64,000 nt of DNA, taken from NCBI GenBank assembly GCA_018398575.1, contig JAGTXZ010000002.1:1676501-1740500 (forward strand), given 5' to 3'. Every line of letters starts with the position of its first letter. Positions within the stretch are counted from its first letter, which is position 1. The stretch comes from Ampelomyces quisqualis. Its lineage: Eukaryota > Ascomycota > Dothideomycetes > Pleosporales > Phaeosphaeriaceae. The notes under the pieces are model-generated. The model was not told the origin of the DNA, searched no databases, and worked only from the letters and a program-made list of their open reading frames with translations. The position numbers and the translations under genes were made by a program. Of the stretch, positions 44,582 through 57,400 are shown piece after piece.

Positions 44582-45276
44582 CTACGACGGCGTATAACTC
44601 TTCCCGTCCATGTGCTTGATCTTCAACGCGCTAAGATCAATATCTTCTAACATACGCACATTAAGAGGCATCATGCCCACGAAGAAATTCGGGTCTGCGG
44701 ATCCAATCTTGTTAGTCACACCTTCCACCACCGTACCTTTGGATTAGATATCAACCTACCGATACTTCGTAACATACAACTCGCACCACATGCGCCGCAG
44801 AAGTAATGTGCGACTTTGGGCTTGGGTCCAAATGTGTATGACTGAGATCGATCAGGTGACTATCTCCACAGCATATGTAGCAGAAAATGTTGTTTACCTT
44901 GAACTCATGAAATGCACCTTTGGTGAACTCAACGCTCGAATTAGGTGGGTAGATGAACAAGTACCCGTTCCTAGTGCAGATGCTGCAATTGCATTCTACC
45001 ACGTCATTAGTCGACAATTATTCCATCTGGAGTGTCGGTGGTCCAATGGCGCAGTACTTACGAATGACTTCAGCTTTCGGATCGTCGAGTGGGGGAGATG
45101 CGGTGACGTTGTAGGCGAACGTGCCGCAGTGGCACGAAGCTTTGTCTATCCGATGCGATTAGTCAATCTCGTAAGACGTGAGGTAAAGAGGCCGGCGTAC
45201 AAGTCTTCTTCGGCGCATCGGCGTCTGGCGCTGTAGGGAGCACAGATTCGCCTTCAGGTTTAGTGATGTCAGACAT
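44582..45276 (-). CDS. GFA / CENP-V family zinc protein
   Basis: Five short exons (minus): 45276-45201, 45145-45062, 44995-44898, 44820-44760 and 44694-44582, with introns of 55, 66, 77 and 65 bp, all GT-AG, give 143 residues. The spliced product contains KASCHCGTFAYNV, then CNCSICTRNGYLFIYPP, and HYFCGACGASCML: the CxC, CxCxxC and CxxC zinc ligands of the glutathione-dependent formaldehyde-activating enzyme fold. The end NFFVGMMPLNVRMLEDIDL is also typical of the fungal family. Founding members add glutathione to formaldehyde; most fungal paralogues have no tested substrate. Splice phases are consistent across all joins, and no exon alone would reveal the gene. Residue length matches the single-domain family. 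Converges with VAS1. Confidence 0.88.
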
Positions 45277-45925
45277 TGATGCAATCGTACCGGTAGTCGA
45301 ACGTGAACAAGATCGAATGCAGAATAAAAGTCGGTGTACACAAATAATCAGGCAACCAATATTTCAAATTTATAGATGCCTTGCTCATTTGTAATCACTG
45401 TTATCGGAAGTCGTCCGACAGTCCGAAGGCATACATATTTGAGACGCTCAGGCGTGCCATATGCATGCAAGAGCACGGTAACATGCGAGCGAGCCAATGA
45501 GGAATAAGAGATATGCCACAAAAGCGCGTGCAAGACGCGAAGTCAGCTGAGAGACGATTCAGGATCCGGAGAGTCTGGCGAATAGTTGACTTTGCGTCAC
45601 ACTTGCCTCTGCTTCTCAGGACGACGTGCAGTGTTGGAAGGTCAATGCTTCTCTAGACCGGATTTGATAGGTGGAATATTGTTGCCATGAAAAGAATATG
45701 CTGAACGATCTGATCTATTCTCATCTACTGTATGGGTCGATAGAAGGGGGTATATGGTGTACGCTTGAGGAAAAGAAACGCCATTCTCATGGCGCGTGTA
45801 TACAAGAAATCAACATCGCGCTGCTCCACTGCAAGCACCTTCTCCTCCATCTCTTTGATCTCAGCTTTGAGGTCCCAATCTCCTTCGCCGCTACCACCAA
45901 CAATCTGCTCAGCATCTTTTCCACT
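45277..45925. other. Intergenic region
   Basis: 650 bp between the start of the GFA gene and the end of the lipase gene, both on the minus strand. No gene or repeat was recognised. Confidence 0.5.
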
Positions 45926-48169
45926 CTACTTACCAGCCGTGACATCGACGTCGCGAGTAGCAATCTCTCCCTTCTCGCCTCTTCGTTGATAAAAGTCGAT
46001 GATATCTTCACAACCTTTAGGTGTGCGGCATTTCCTCCGTGCTTCGGCGGAGGCAGTTTTCCAAAGTACTTCTCGGACTTCTTTGCCGACCTTTTCGATC
46101 GCATCCATGGCCCAGATCACGTCGAGATGCTCGTAGCCCTCGATGATCTTGGAGTGTACAACGTCGACGAATGGCTCGCGACCGCGCTCGAACCGGCGCA
46201 GAAGACGCCGACCGTCTACGAGATCGTCTGCACCGCAGACCCAGAGGGCAAAAGATGGAGTGTTCGGACCGTACCAGGCGTACTTAGCATTGCTGCTGTT
46301 TCGTTGTTGGAGGCTTTGCTTGTTTCTGTCGAGTGCGTTGCCTGTGTTTTTTTCGTGTTCCTCATCGGAGTTGTCTCCAGACGACATGGCGTGGGTGACA
46401 TTGTGATCTTCTTGCTCATCTTCCTTATCTTCCATAGTCTTCTCTTCACGTGTGGCCAGGATGCACTTGTGCTTCGCAAAGCACTCTTGTCCAAGCCACC
46501 ATCTCATACTCTCCGCACTGACATACACGGGTGCGAACTGGAACATCCGGTCTCGAAGGTCTCGCTCCCATCGGTCGTCGGTCCAGTTGAAGAGAAAGGC
46601 GAAAACTCGATAGCCCATGTATCCGTACATTTTTCCAGGTAAGAGTGAGTGCATCGACATCATGAATGGGATGAACGCGTGGATGCCAAAGACCATGCGG
46701 AACATGAGGGGACTAATGACGCTCATAAACTTGAACTGCGCTTTGCCGATCAGCGGACCTGCATATGCTGCCGGGGCCAAAGCGCAAAAGACGGAAATTC
46801 TGTCCCCAATCTCTGGTCTTTGTTCTTTTGCCAGTGCCACAAGTGACTGCGTTGTGCCTTGGCTGTGAGCAGCAAGACCTAACTTGTCGAAGCCAGTCTC
46901 TGACAAAACTCGCGAAATGAGTGCTGGAAGATCCATGACACCCATTTGCCTGATATTCCAGGCCCACATTCTTGGATCGCCATACCTGAGCAGGACGTGT
47001 CGCGGCTTGAAACCACAGCGGTTATTGCCCAGCCAAACATCGTACCCACTTTTCGCCAGAAAGAAGGCTAGACTGTCGTCATCGTTCGTACAGTAAGCCC
47101 CTGCCGACTGCAAAAGTCCGTGGATCATGAGAACAGGATATTTCCTGTCACCATCGGTATACTGCGAGCCTGCCACAGCTGTCGAGGAGCCACAATCAGG
47201 GAAAACATCAGGGGAGTGTGGCGATCTCTCGCGCTCTCCAGTACGTTTGTATTCGCGCGGATTGTACAGGTGCCAAAGTTCGATGATGAATCCGTCTTCG
47301 GTTTGAACGTCGAAGATCTCGCACTCCAGCCCGACACGGCGAGCGTAGATGCGCACATCGCCCTTCAGTGGATCTGGCCCTCCCTCGAGAGGCGCAAATT
47401 CATCCTCGGCCTGGCCCTCTAAATTCGTTCCAGATATCTTTGCCTGTTTCGCCTCATGCCGCTTCATCCAAGCTTTCTCTGCTACCCTTCGTGCCCGTTT
47501 GCGCCTAAGCTCCTCATCGAAGAATGGTCGCTGCTTGGCAGGATCGTGCAAGGTAACCCACAAACCGAGGCTCTTGGCCATTCCAGGTAGAGATGTGAAG
47601 GCTGCTCCGAGTATGATAACGAGGAGGAATAGAAATGATAAAGTGGCCGAGGAGAATCGAAACACCAAACATTGCAGTTTTCTCATCAATGTTGGTGGGC
47701 CATACATTGGCAGAGGTGGGAACAACGGACTTGTCTGCCATGGTGCCTTTGAGTCGCCAAGCGCAGCATCGGTTTTGCCCTCTCGATCATATTCCTCCTC
47801 TTGGGTAAGTAGACCGTGTACTGTGCCATCTTTAGCTATTCGTGTCTTTGGACCAACAGGCGCGTCTGGAACCGAATTTCTGCTTTCAACCACATTTCGC
47901 AACCTGTTCAATTTTGTCGCTTCTGGAATCGGTACTGCCGGCAGCCTGCTTCCGTCGGCTGTAAGGATGATTGGATCTTGGGCAGTGATGAATTTTGCCT
48001 CAACGGCTTGAGTTGAGCCAGTTGCATCATCTTCCTGGTGTGGCGCATATTGCCCTAGGCGTTCGGCTTGTTGCGCGAATTCAATTGCTGCTGCAGTATT
48101 CGATGTAGGCGTGTCGTCACACACAAACGCATCTTTCTGTTTAGTGGCAGTTGCCGTACTTGTGGTCAT
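45926..48169 (-). CDS. Steryl ester hydrolase / acid-lipase-family triacylglycerol lipase
   Basis: Single exon, 747 residues. Residues 1-160 are a hydrophilic tail. One transmembrane helix (about 172-197, FRFSSATLSFLFLLVIILGAAF) is followed by the AB-hydrolase lipase region: EDGFIIELWHLYNP, the oxyanion strand VLMIHGLLQSAGAY, NNRCGFKPRHV, nucleophile elbow AAHSQGTTQ (Ser near 442), acid in CGADDLVDGRR and histidine in YEHLDVIWA. The layout matches yeast Yeh1/Yeh2/Tgl1, membrane-bound enzymes that release sterols from stored esters at lipid droplets or the plasma membrane. An acidic insertion (about 585-630, many Glu/Asp/Asn) separates Ser from Asp. It is the last intact gene before the AT-rich block; its start codon is only about 360 bp from it. 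Confidence 0.92.
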   Translation of the reverse strand: MTTSTATATKQKDAFVCDDTPTSNTAAAIEFAQQAERLGQYAPHQEDDATGSTQAVEAKFITAQDPIILTADGSRLPAVPIPEATKLNRLRNVVESRNSVPDAPVGPKTRIAKDGTVHGLLTQEEEYDREGKTDAALGDSKAPWQTSPLFPPLPMYGPPTLMRKLQCLVFRFSSATLSFLFLLVIILGAAFTSLPGMAKSLGLWVTLHDPAKQRPFFDEELRRKRARRVAEKAWMKRHEAKQAKISGTNLEGQAEDEFAPLEGGPDPLKGDVRIYARRVGLECEIFDVQTEDGFIIELWHLYNPREYKRTGERERSPHSPDVFPDCGSSTAVAGSQYTDGDRKYPVLMIHGLLQSAGAYCTNDDDSLAFFLAKSGYDVWLGNNRCGFKPRHVLLRYGDPRMWAWNIRQMGVMDLPALISRVLSETGFDKLGLAAHSQGTTQSLVALAKEQRPEIGDRISVFCALAPAAYAGPLIGKAQFKFMSVISPLMFRMVFGIHAFIPFMMSMHSLLPGKMYGYMGYRVFAFLFNWTDDRWERDLRDRMFQFAPVYVSAESMRWWLGQECFAKHKCILATREEKTMEDKEDEQEDHNVTHAMSSGDNSDEEHEKNTGNALDRNKQSLQQRNSSNAKYAWYGPNTPSFALWVCGADDLVDGRRLLRRFERGREPFVDVVHSKIIEGYEHLDVIWAMDAIEKVGKEVREVLWKTASAEARRKCRTPKGCEDIIDFYQRRGEKGEIATRDVDVTAGK

Positions 48170-48530
48170 TGTGTTGGGACTCTAGTGTAACGACGGAGTG
48201 GAAACCTAGAGAGATGACAGAAATGTGGAGAGGCCACGGTCACAATTAGCGAGACATGAGACAGCGTGTTGACAAATGTCTGTAGCCGCTCGTCTGACGT
48301 CTCGAATCAGGAAAAGTGACGTGAAAGGAACATGAATGAAAGAAAATGAGTCGACATCGAACTGAGTCCAATCGTTGGGACAACGCGAGTGGCTGATCGG
48401 GTCAACCAGACCAGCTTGCGAGGCAGCATGTCATCAGGCCATGTTATTTTTAGAGTCTACCATGTACTAACTTGAGGTAGTGATTCCCAAGGTTTCTCAG
48501 ATCCTAACGGGAAACTTCATGGCCTAGTTA
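48170..48530. promoter_or_regulatory. Lipase promoter up to the AT-rich boundary
   Basis: About 360 bp with normal composition, including TGA, TCA and TGG triplets up to about 48,520 (the last clear one is TCATGG near 48,518). Immediately after that the RIP-type composition begins. The lipase promoter must lie mainly in this short stretch or extend into the degraded block. Confidence 0.45.
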
Positions 48531-48813
48531 TACTTTGTTTAGGCATAGTAAAGTATAGCGCTAGCACACAAAAAAACCTAATTTAGAAAAAGAACTTCTT
48601 TGTAAATACACTTAGAACTTATTTAAACTTTGTTTTAATAGCAGAGTCTTTCTTTATCTACAACCTATCTCTGTTTAAGGTAGATAATAACTGTAGTATA
48701 CCTAAAGATAACTTCTTTAAGCTAATTAAGTCTATTAAGCTTTTAACTAATAAAGAGAGTAAGGCTAGGTGTTAAGCGCAAGAAGAAAGATAGGTTTATC
48801 TGCAAAACAGATT

Positions 48814-51800
48814 CTAAATGTATTTCTAATACATTTTTCTAAGATAGAATTTAATTTATAATAGGAAATAGCTACAATAACACTTTTAAAGCTTAACAAG
48901 TTAAGTACATAACAGCCTTTCTAATGTATCTTTAGAGCTATAAAAACAGCTACGCGTACGTTATACATATAGCAGAAACAGGCTATAGTATACTTCTTTC
49001 TACTAAGAACATATATAAGCAGGTAATAGAGGTATATAATATAATATATTGTAAACGCGTTTCTAATGCGTTCTAGTTCTAATACTCTAAAGCTTATATA
49101 GTAACTAATTAGCTAACAATATGCTTATTTCTTAATACTTATAGTAGGCAATAGAAAGCAACCTATACTAGTATTAAGCACTGTTAATATATACAGCTAG
49201 AGTTGCAATTATACTCTTATAGCTATGTAGATAATTAAGTCTATACTAATCTGCAGCGTATCTAGAGTGCTGTTCTAGGTATAGAATTAATAGATAAAGA
49301 AACTAAAGCTACAGTACAAGTGCGTTTAGAAAGCATTTTAAATCTATTTACTAAAAGAGAAAGGTTGTTTGTATCTGTAGCGAAGCGCTTTTAAGATTAG
49401 AGTATCTATATACTTTTTAAGCCAACGTGTTAACTATATATTAGTTGCTAATAAACTAAAGTAAGAGGTATAAAGAACACGTTTTAAATACGTTACTAAT
49501 GCATTACAGCTACTAAATAGACAATACAAGTAGTTTATTAGCTGCTGCTTATATATAAGCTAAAGAGATAGAGAGTCTTACTTTATAAGATAGGTAGCCT
49601 AAGATATAAATGCCTTATATCTTTATAGTCTTTTTGTATCTAGACTACTAAAAAACTAAATTGTAGTGTTACGTTGTAACGTAGTTAAACTACAGACTAG
49701 CTAGATTAGAACGTGTAGTAAGTTTAGTATAAATGTTTTTTAAGCGTATTCTAACTATATTTTAGGCGTTAACTACCTCTAGAGGCAAGAGGATATAAAG
49801 AAGTATAAGGAGTGTAACGTTAAGTTTTACATTATTATACCTAACAATGTATAAACTATTTCTTACTTTATTCTTATTAGAATTAGTGTCTATAATTACT
49901 TTCTACTTTCTCTCTTTCTACTATTAAGTACTGCTCTGCAAGCAGTAGTTAAAATCCTTTATCTAATACTTACACTAAAGACTTCTTAATATAAGCCTCT
50001 TAAACGCGTTTAGAATGCATTTTTAACAAATTATAGTAGATTTCCTTAAGTTCTTATAACTAAAGGCCTATCTTTAGATGCGTAGGTACAACTCTATTAA
50101 GGACCTAGACGCTTCTTTTATAAACAAGGATTATATTAAGTAACTAATTATAAAGAAGAAGATAACGCGCTTTCTATTTAGTAGAAATATTAAGAGAGCT
50201 ATCTTTAAATAGTAGTAAAACTACTAGAAAGAAGATACAGTAAGAACACCTTTAGAATGCATTTTAAACGCATTCTTACAGCAAAACAGGCCTATATCTA
50301 AAAGATTACTATATTAGTAGTAGAGTTAATTATTATTTGCTTCTTTAATAAACAGGTAAAGATACTTCTTAACTAGGCTATGTTTTAGATAGATATGTCC
50401 TTTAAGAGACTTAAGTTACTATAGTATAAAGTCTTCTTTGTAGTGTTCTTAAGTAGAAAGTATAGAAAAAGTAAGACAGGCTAAATACGTTTTAAATCTA
50501 TTCTAACTGTATTGTAGTAATTACTCTTAGAAAGATTGTTACTAATACCTAAACTTTAAAGATATATAAAGTAGCTTTTACCTAGTTCTTTAGGCTTATT
50601 AGTAAACATAGTAGAAGGCCTATAAAGTAGAATTACTTGTATAATAATAGGTTTCTTAGAACTACTACAAACATAGACAGCAAACAGATAGTTAGTAAGT
50701 ATAAAAACAAGAACACGTTTAGAACGTATTCTAACTATATTACAGGATTTAGGAAATATTTATTCTCTATTAACGTACAGTATTATAACTAGTATTAGTA
50801 GCTTTAGAAACGCTACTACTTCTGTCTTATACACTTTACTAAGAGTATTCTACAGGCCTATCTAAACTCTACTAATAAGAAGGCATCTACTTATAGGCAA
50901 ATAAGAGCTCTGCTAAGTATAAGAAGTATAAAAGAATATTACAAACTGTGTAACTTAATTAAACGTAGGTTTACTAGAACAGGTTTTAAATGCATTCTAA
51001 CTGTATTCTAAGACATAAGAACTTTTAGCTAATTATAAACTAGCTTATATATAAGAGATACGCTATAATTATAGCTAGGCTCTATTAAGCCTGTAGTTAG
51101 ATCCTAAAGCCCTTGTAGAATCTTCTTAAATCTTACTTAAATGCAGCTAAACAGGCTAGGTTAAAGAGGTATTAAACAGGTGTCTAGCAACCTCTATTAT
51201 AAGGTCTTAAGATGTAAGTTTCTATATAATTCTTTTAAAACAAGTTCTAAATAGATTTTCTAAGAGAAGAGAATATAGACTAACAGGACTGCAAAGAATA
51301 CTATATAAAAGAGAAGTATAGGATTAGATATACTAACTAAAACACTCTAAGCTTAAGCTAGCAGTTTTACAACAATATTAGTAGAAAGTAGAGTAAGTGT
51401 TAGGAAACTACGTTGCAAACATATTCTAACTAGATTCTAGAATAGAGAAAGAGTAGAGAGGTAATTAAGATTGTGGATAATAACAATAATAAGATTCTTT
51501 AGTTATTAGACTCTTCTAGGTATATTAGACAACCTAAGAAGCGCAAATTAGCTTAAAAACTGCCTTAGGTTTTACATATATCTCTCTTAAGAACGCTAGC
51601 TATATTTTTACCTCTAAGAGAGGTAACTATTATGTAAATATTTTAGGATCTATTTAAAATACATTTTAAACTTATTTATACTAGTAGATTTAGCTTACTG
51701 CTACAGGCACTATTAAAGGCACAGCTAAAGTAAGAATAAGAATAGTTTACACTTTAATAATAGTACGTAGTATTCTAGGCCTAAGTTTAAAAGTTTAAAG

Positions 51801-54094
51801 TATCTTAAAAGGAGGAAACTTTGCGCCTTTAATAACGTAAACTAGCTGTAGAAGCAGCTAAGAGGAACCTAGGTAGCAATAACACGTTGTAAATGCGTTT
51901 TAAATGCATTCTACTAGTGTAGAAAATTTTTTTACGCTATCTTTTTTTGTATTTATAGGCTTACATCTTATCTTTTTCTTTCTTTCTACTACTACTTGTG
52001 CTAATACTTTACAATAGGCGTAAAGAATCTACTTATATATATAAGGCTCCTAGAATCTATTGTAAATGCATTTCTAATGCAATCTTATAGCTAGTATACT
52101 AAAAGTATAGTTAGCTATAAAAGCTTCTAGCTAGCTTAACTAAATTTGCTGCTAGTAATAATAGATAAGTTGTTATCTAATATAGCAAGTGCTTCTATTA
52201 TGCTATATATATATATCTTAGAAACTATGTAGAGTAAGTAGTTACTACAACATATTATAAGCGTGTTCTAAACGTATTACAGTAGAAGTTTAGGGACAAG
52301 AGTAATCTTATTACTTATGTTTAAAAATTCTACTTAGAATACTTATATAGCTTTATAGAGGGTAGGCAGTTATCTTTTTAACGTAAGTATAATAGTGTTG
52401 CGTACTTTAAGACTATAATAGCTCTTTACTATTAGACTCTAGTAAACAAAGCTACTTTTACTATTTAATATACTCTAAACGCATTTAAAGCGCATTTAAC
52501 TAAGGCTCTAACTAATTCTACTCTAGAACTAGAGTAAACAGGTTAATATCTATAGACTACTTCTTAGGAAGTAGAAAGAGACGTACCTAAAGTATTTGTG
52601 CAAGACTAGATTATTTCTTTAAGTACTTTACCTCTACTACAACAATTAAGCGCTCTACCTACTTTAGTAGACCTAATATTAGAATGCGCTTTAACTACGT
52701 TTAAAACGTATTCTTAAGTACCTTTTTCTCTTCTTATATATATAAGATAGTCTATATCTAAAGCTTGTCTTATTCTTTACTCTAAGTATAAGAGTAGTAA
52801 TATAAAGACTAGCAGGTAGTAAAAAGACATGAATATTTGTAAGTGTATACGCTATCTTAAGTTAAAAGACTTAGAAACCCTATGCGTAAGCTGTAAGAAA
52901 GAAAACTTCTAAGCGTGTAATTTTAAGCAGCGTTGTAGATTTAAGATTTACTTTAAGGCATAGATTATTATGTGCAGAAGAAATAAATTAGATAAGAGAA
53001 GACTAAAATACATTTATAATGTATTTAGAATGCATTCTACTTAAAGCACTTTAATACTACTTAACTATCTACTTAGATGTCTTACTAGTTAATATTTTTG
53101 CAGTAGGCGCCTTCTTTTACCTAATTACTAGCGCTATTAATGTTAAAGTTAAACTAGCATTCTATAATACATTATTAATACGTTTTAAACGCATTCTAGA
53201 AATAATATATACTAGTAATCTACAACCTATAATAGGTAAAGTAGGTAGAGCAAGGCACTACGCAACTAGTAGTAAGCAAGAAGGCAGATATGCGTACAAG
53301 ATCTAGCTAAAAGCTACAAGTTAGTATTAACTACAATACATTTAAAATAGATTTAAAACGTATTCTAATAACTTACATTACTAGCATTTAGGCCTGCGCC
53401 TACTAGAAATAGGTAGATAGCAAAAAGAGGCTAGAAGGCTACTTAGGCTAGATTGCGCTAGGCTTTAAGGCAGTTACTATAGTTCTTAACCTAGTAGTTA
53501 TGCTCTTCTATAACGTTTTAGTACTAAGCTTTTCAAATGCATTAGAAATGTATTCTAAACGCATTTTACTAATACTACTTACTAATAATACCTAGCAGAA
53601 TGCTATAGTAGATACAGCTAGAGGCGTTCTTACAGAGCGCTACATCTTTATACCTATACTAGGTTACAATATAGGTGTGTAAATTACTTTAAATTGCTAG
53701 ACGTTGCTATATATATACTATTAGTAGAATACATTTAAAACGCATTATAAATATATTCTACTTATACTGCAAATGCTATTACTTACAGAGTAATAGTAGA
53801 ACACTTCTTCTACTTTAATAATAGGCTTATTATTATTGTTTAGTGTATACGCCTAAAGGCCTAGCAGCGCGCTGCAGCAGGTAATATACTAGGCGTAGTT
53901 ATACTATAATGCATTGAGAATACGTTTAGAATATATTCTATAGGTACATACATTAGCTACAAGAGTCTTAGAGACTATAGTAGTAGTTAGGTATAGGTAT
54001 ATGTGTGTGTAAGTAGTAAAGTTATTATAAGCAAAAAGATTTACTAAAGTTATGTTTCTAAAACGCGTTTAGACTGTATTAGAAATGTATTCTA
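48814..54094 (+). repeat. Array of about 25 interspersed 30-bp blocks, each three octamers at 11-bp pitch
   Basis: Blocks begin near 48814, 49052, 49320, 49477, 49730, 50001, 50246, 50482, 50712, 50978, 51238, 51407, 51648, 51881, 52053, 52251, 52470, 52679, 53003, 53163, 53334, 53532, 53725, 53906 and 54060. A typical block has octamer 1 AAYACRTT, a 3-base linker, octamer 2 AATGCATT, linker CTA, octamer 3 ACTGTATT or AACGCATT, then CTA. The octamers are near-palindromic variants of AACGCGTT, and three copies are exactly that (49054, 50003, 54062). Blocks share one orientation. Spacers of about 120-300 bp look unrelated to each other. A weaker block may exist near 48,595. Not similar to any repeat I can name. 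Confidence 0.8.
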
Positions 54095-54449
54095 GTAGCT
54101 AACCTTTTTAGCTCTTAGCACTGTATAGTTGCTATATTAGCATAGTAGGCCCGCAAAAACTATATAGCCTAATAACCTACTTTCTAACTAGCTTGCCTAA
54201 GACCTATATATTACGTTAGAGACATAGTAGATTAAATCGCTTTAAACTAACTAGAAGACCTTAATAATAGACGTGCCTTCTAATAACAACCTAAGATAAT
54301 AGATAATAGTTATAAGGAGTAGAACTCTAGCTCTAGGTTTCTGCCCTTTTATATCTATCTAGAATCTAGCCTGCTAGAAAACCTAGGTTATTGTGCATAC
54401 TAAACACTAACTTTTGTAAAAATTAGGATCCTTAAATTCTATCCCAATT

Positions 54450-57400
54450 CTTATACTAATCTTATTGCAGTATCTAGCTAAAGCTACCTTAGCCTTTAGA
54501 CTGCCTACGCAAGCGTTATAGCAGTCTAAAATAGCAGATGTAACTTCTAGAGAGAGTACTAGAGGTAACACCTAACTAGCTTAAACATAACTAGACAACC
54601 TAGAATCTCTAGAACACTAGAACCTACGCACCTTAAAGAGATAGCAGCGCCTACTAAATTAGGCTCTAATCCTTCTTAATATTAGAAGAGGTGTACCTAT
54701 TAACATAGTTGCAGTAGCTATTACCTAACAGATCTAAGTAGCTTAGAAAGCTACTAGAACCTAATATAATATAATTAGAAATATTGCAGCTATAGTAGAC
54801 AGCTACCTGTAACAGTACAATAGCCTAGTAGAAGCCTCTATAGTAGCATAACTGTAGAAACAAGTTATCTAAGCCTTTAATACGTTACTTAAGCTTTCTT
54901 CTATACGCTTAACACCTCTAGCAAGTAACACTAAATCCTCTTAGCGTAGCTAGGTAGATATAGTAAAGACTCTAAAAAAGTTTCTAAGAAATCTTAGAGG
55001 TAAAGCTAGACTAACTCTAATAGCTTTAGTCTAAAAGAGCTTAATACTACTATATAATTAGCGCACTAACAGCGTAAGCACTATTATAGACAACTATATT
55101 CTAGTCTTAGTCTAGCTAAAGCACTAGCTAGGCTAAGCCTTTTTCTTTACAATCTAATAGGCTATCTATTCTACTATTTAGCTTACTATTAATAATATTC
55201 TAAAGGTTACACTAATAAAGATAGGCTAGGTTATTACTTTAGCTAACAACAGGATTAAGGCGTTACTTATAGGCTAGAAGAACTATAAGCTTATAATACA
55301 GGCTATTAATAGAGACAGCGTAAGACTCTCTTAAAAATAGATTAACTACGCTGTTCCTAGCGTTGCTAGCTTATACTAGACTATTATAAAAGAGATTATT
55401 CTAACTACGCTAGAACTAATAGAACAGAAGGTATTCTTCTAGACTAAGACGCACTCTATAAGCTGCAGGCCGTCTTAGTATAGCGCTAACTCTAAGAGCC
55501 TTATAATATAGATTATATTCTTTTATTAATTAACAAAGCCTTTTAGGCTCTTTAGTACTAGTAACTACTTAAAGGAGATTAAAAAGCAAGCTATAATCTA
55601 GCTATATAACTCTAGCTACTAGAGCTACTATAACACTATTAGATATACCTACCTAGCTAGATATTAGAACTATAAAAACCTTAATGCTAAGTATACTAGC
55701 CTAAGCAAAAATAAATATTAAAAGCTAATGCAATACGCTAACTATAATAGCCTATACCTCTTAACATATAAATAGTGCCTAGTAATTTTCTATAAATAAG
55801 AGAAGATAGTAGTCTGCCTTACTAAGAAGAAACTTAGTATTATCTACTATACTAGACACTAGGCCTTTCTAGTAGCTACAGCCAGCTAAACAGTTGTAAT
55901 AGAAACACAAAATACTCTAATTATAATAGGCACTAATACTACTAGGCTACAAGAATTACTTCTTATAGTACTAGTGTAGATAGTAGCTACAAAGCGCAGC
56001 TGTGCAGAAGCCTAATAACTACCCCTAGCCCTAAGAAGCATAGCAACTTCTAGCGCCTTATTAGTAGGCTCTCTAGTTTTTTACTAGATAACACGCGCTA
56101 CTGCTAGCCCTAAGGACTTAAACCTCTACTAATTATTAGCTAGAAGTATTCTGCCTAAATAGACTAAGTATACTAACCTCTCTTTAAGTAAGTACGTTAA
56201 TATTAAAATAAGTAAAAGTAACACTAACTTATATTAGACAACCTTACAGAATTAGACAGTAGACCTAGACTGCAACAAACGCCTAAAAACCTATAAATAT
56301 ACTAGGTAAATATTAGCTAAAGCTAACCTGCACATATAATAGCTCTCTAACTTTTCTTTAAGAAAAGAGTTAATATACTTTATATACAGGAACCTATAAC
56401 TTAAGTAAGATCTAGAACCTTAAATTATAACGTATATAAGCTCTTTGCTCTAGTACTTAGCTAGAATAACCTAAACTAAAGAGAGATAGAGTACCTATAG
56501 GTTCTTATATATATTTAGCAAAGAGCTAGCCTTTATATACAAGTTATCTACTCTAGAATTATAAGAGACCTTCTTTAGGTTAGAGTTAACAGATACTTTA
56601 TACTTAACTTCTATTAGCAGCCTCTTAATAATAACGTTCTATACTATATAACTAATCTCTTTCTACTCTCTAACTACGTACTAGGTAGAAACCTAAACAC
56701 CTAATATAACCTTTTTAAGCTAGGCACTATCTTAGCCTATAGAGAAGCTAAGATAGTATACTAGGCTACGCAAAATAATATTAACTATATAAGAAAACTA
56801 GAATAAGCTGCCTACTATGCTAGGCACATTCTAGATATCTTCTTCTTTAATATCTCCTTTACTAGCACTATTATAAGAGAAGACCTTTATATAGGATTAG
56901 ACTACGTTACGCTTCTTACAACACTTCTAGCCTACAGCTAGGCTCTAGTAGAATAGTACTACTACTACGTTCCTCTTAAAAGCCTAGTAAAGTTTAATAG
57001 GCTTATAGAGTTAAACTATATAGGCCTAACGTACCTAAGCTAGGTATATATATATTAAGATCTTTAAAACTACGTAGTAGTAGCTACCTCTACTATTACT
57101 AGCGCTATTAAAACTACTAGTAAGCTAGACTAGAGCTAAGAGTACTCTATACTATAGTAGACTAAAGAGTGTACTAATATATACCTAAAATACATTACCT
57201 AACTAGAACTATACTAACCTCCTATAGAGGTAACTAGGGAATTCCTAGCTACTGTATATAAGGCTAAGAAAGTATACTAGTAAAAACGTATTAATAACTA
57301 CAAAAGTAATAGAAAGCTATATAAGCTAGTAAGCTAGTATAAGCTTAATTTTAAATAAATAGACTTTCTACTTATTATTAATAGTCTCACTCTTACAAAG

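Noticed and set aside
45671..46642. 323-codon plus-strand open frame
   Set aside because: It lies largely antisense to the lipase, which has full catalytic motifs; no family resemblance.
48814..54094. CRISPR-like array
   Set aside because: The repeats are 30 bp with unrelated spacers, but spacers are 120-300 bp and uneven, the host is a eukaryote, and there are no cas genes.
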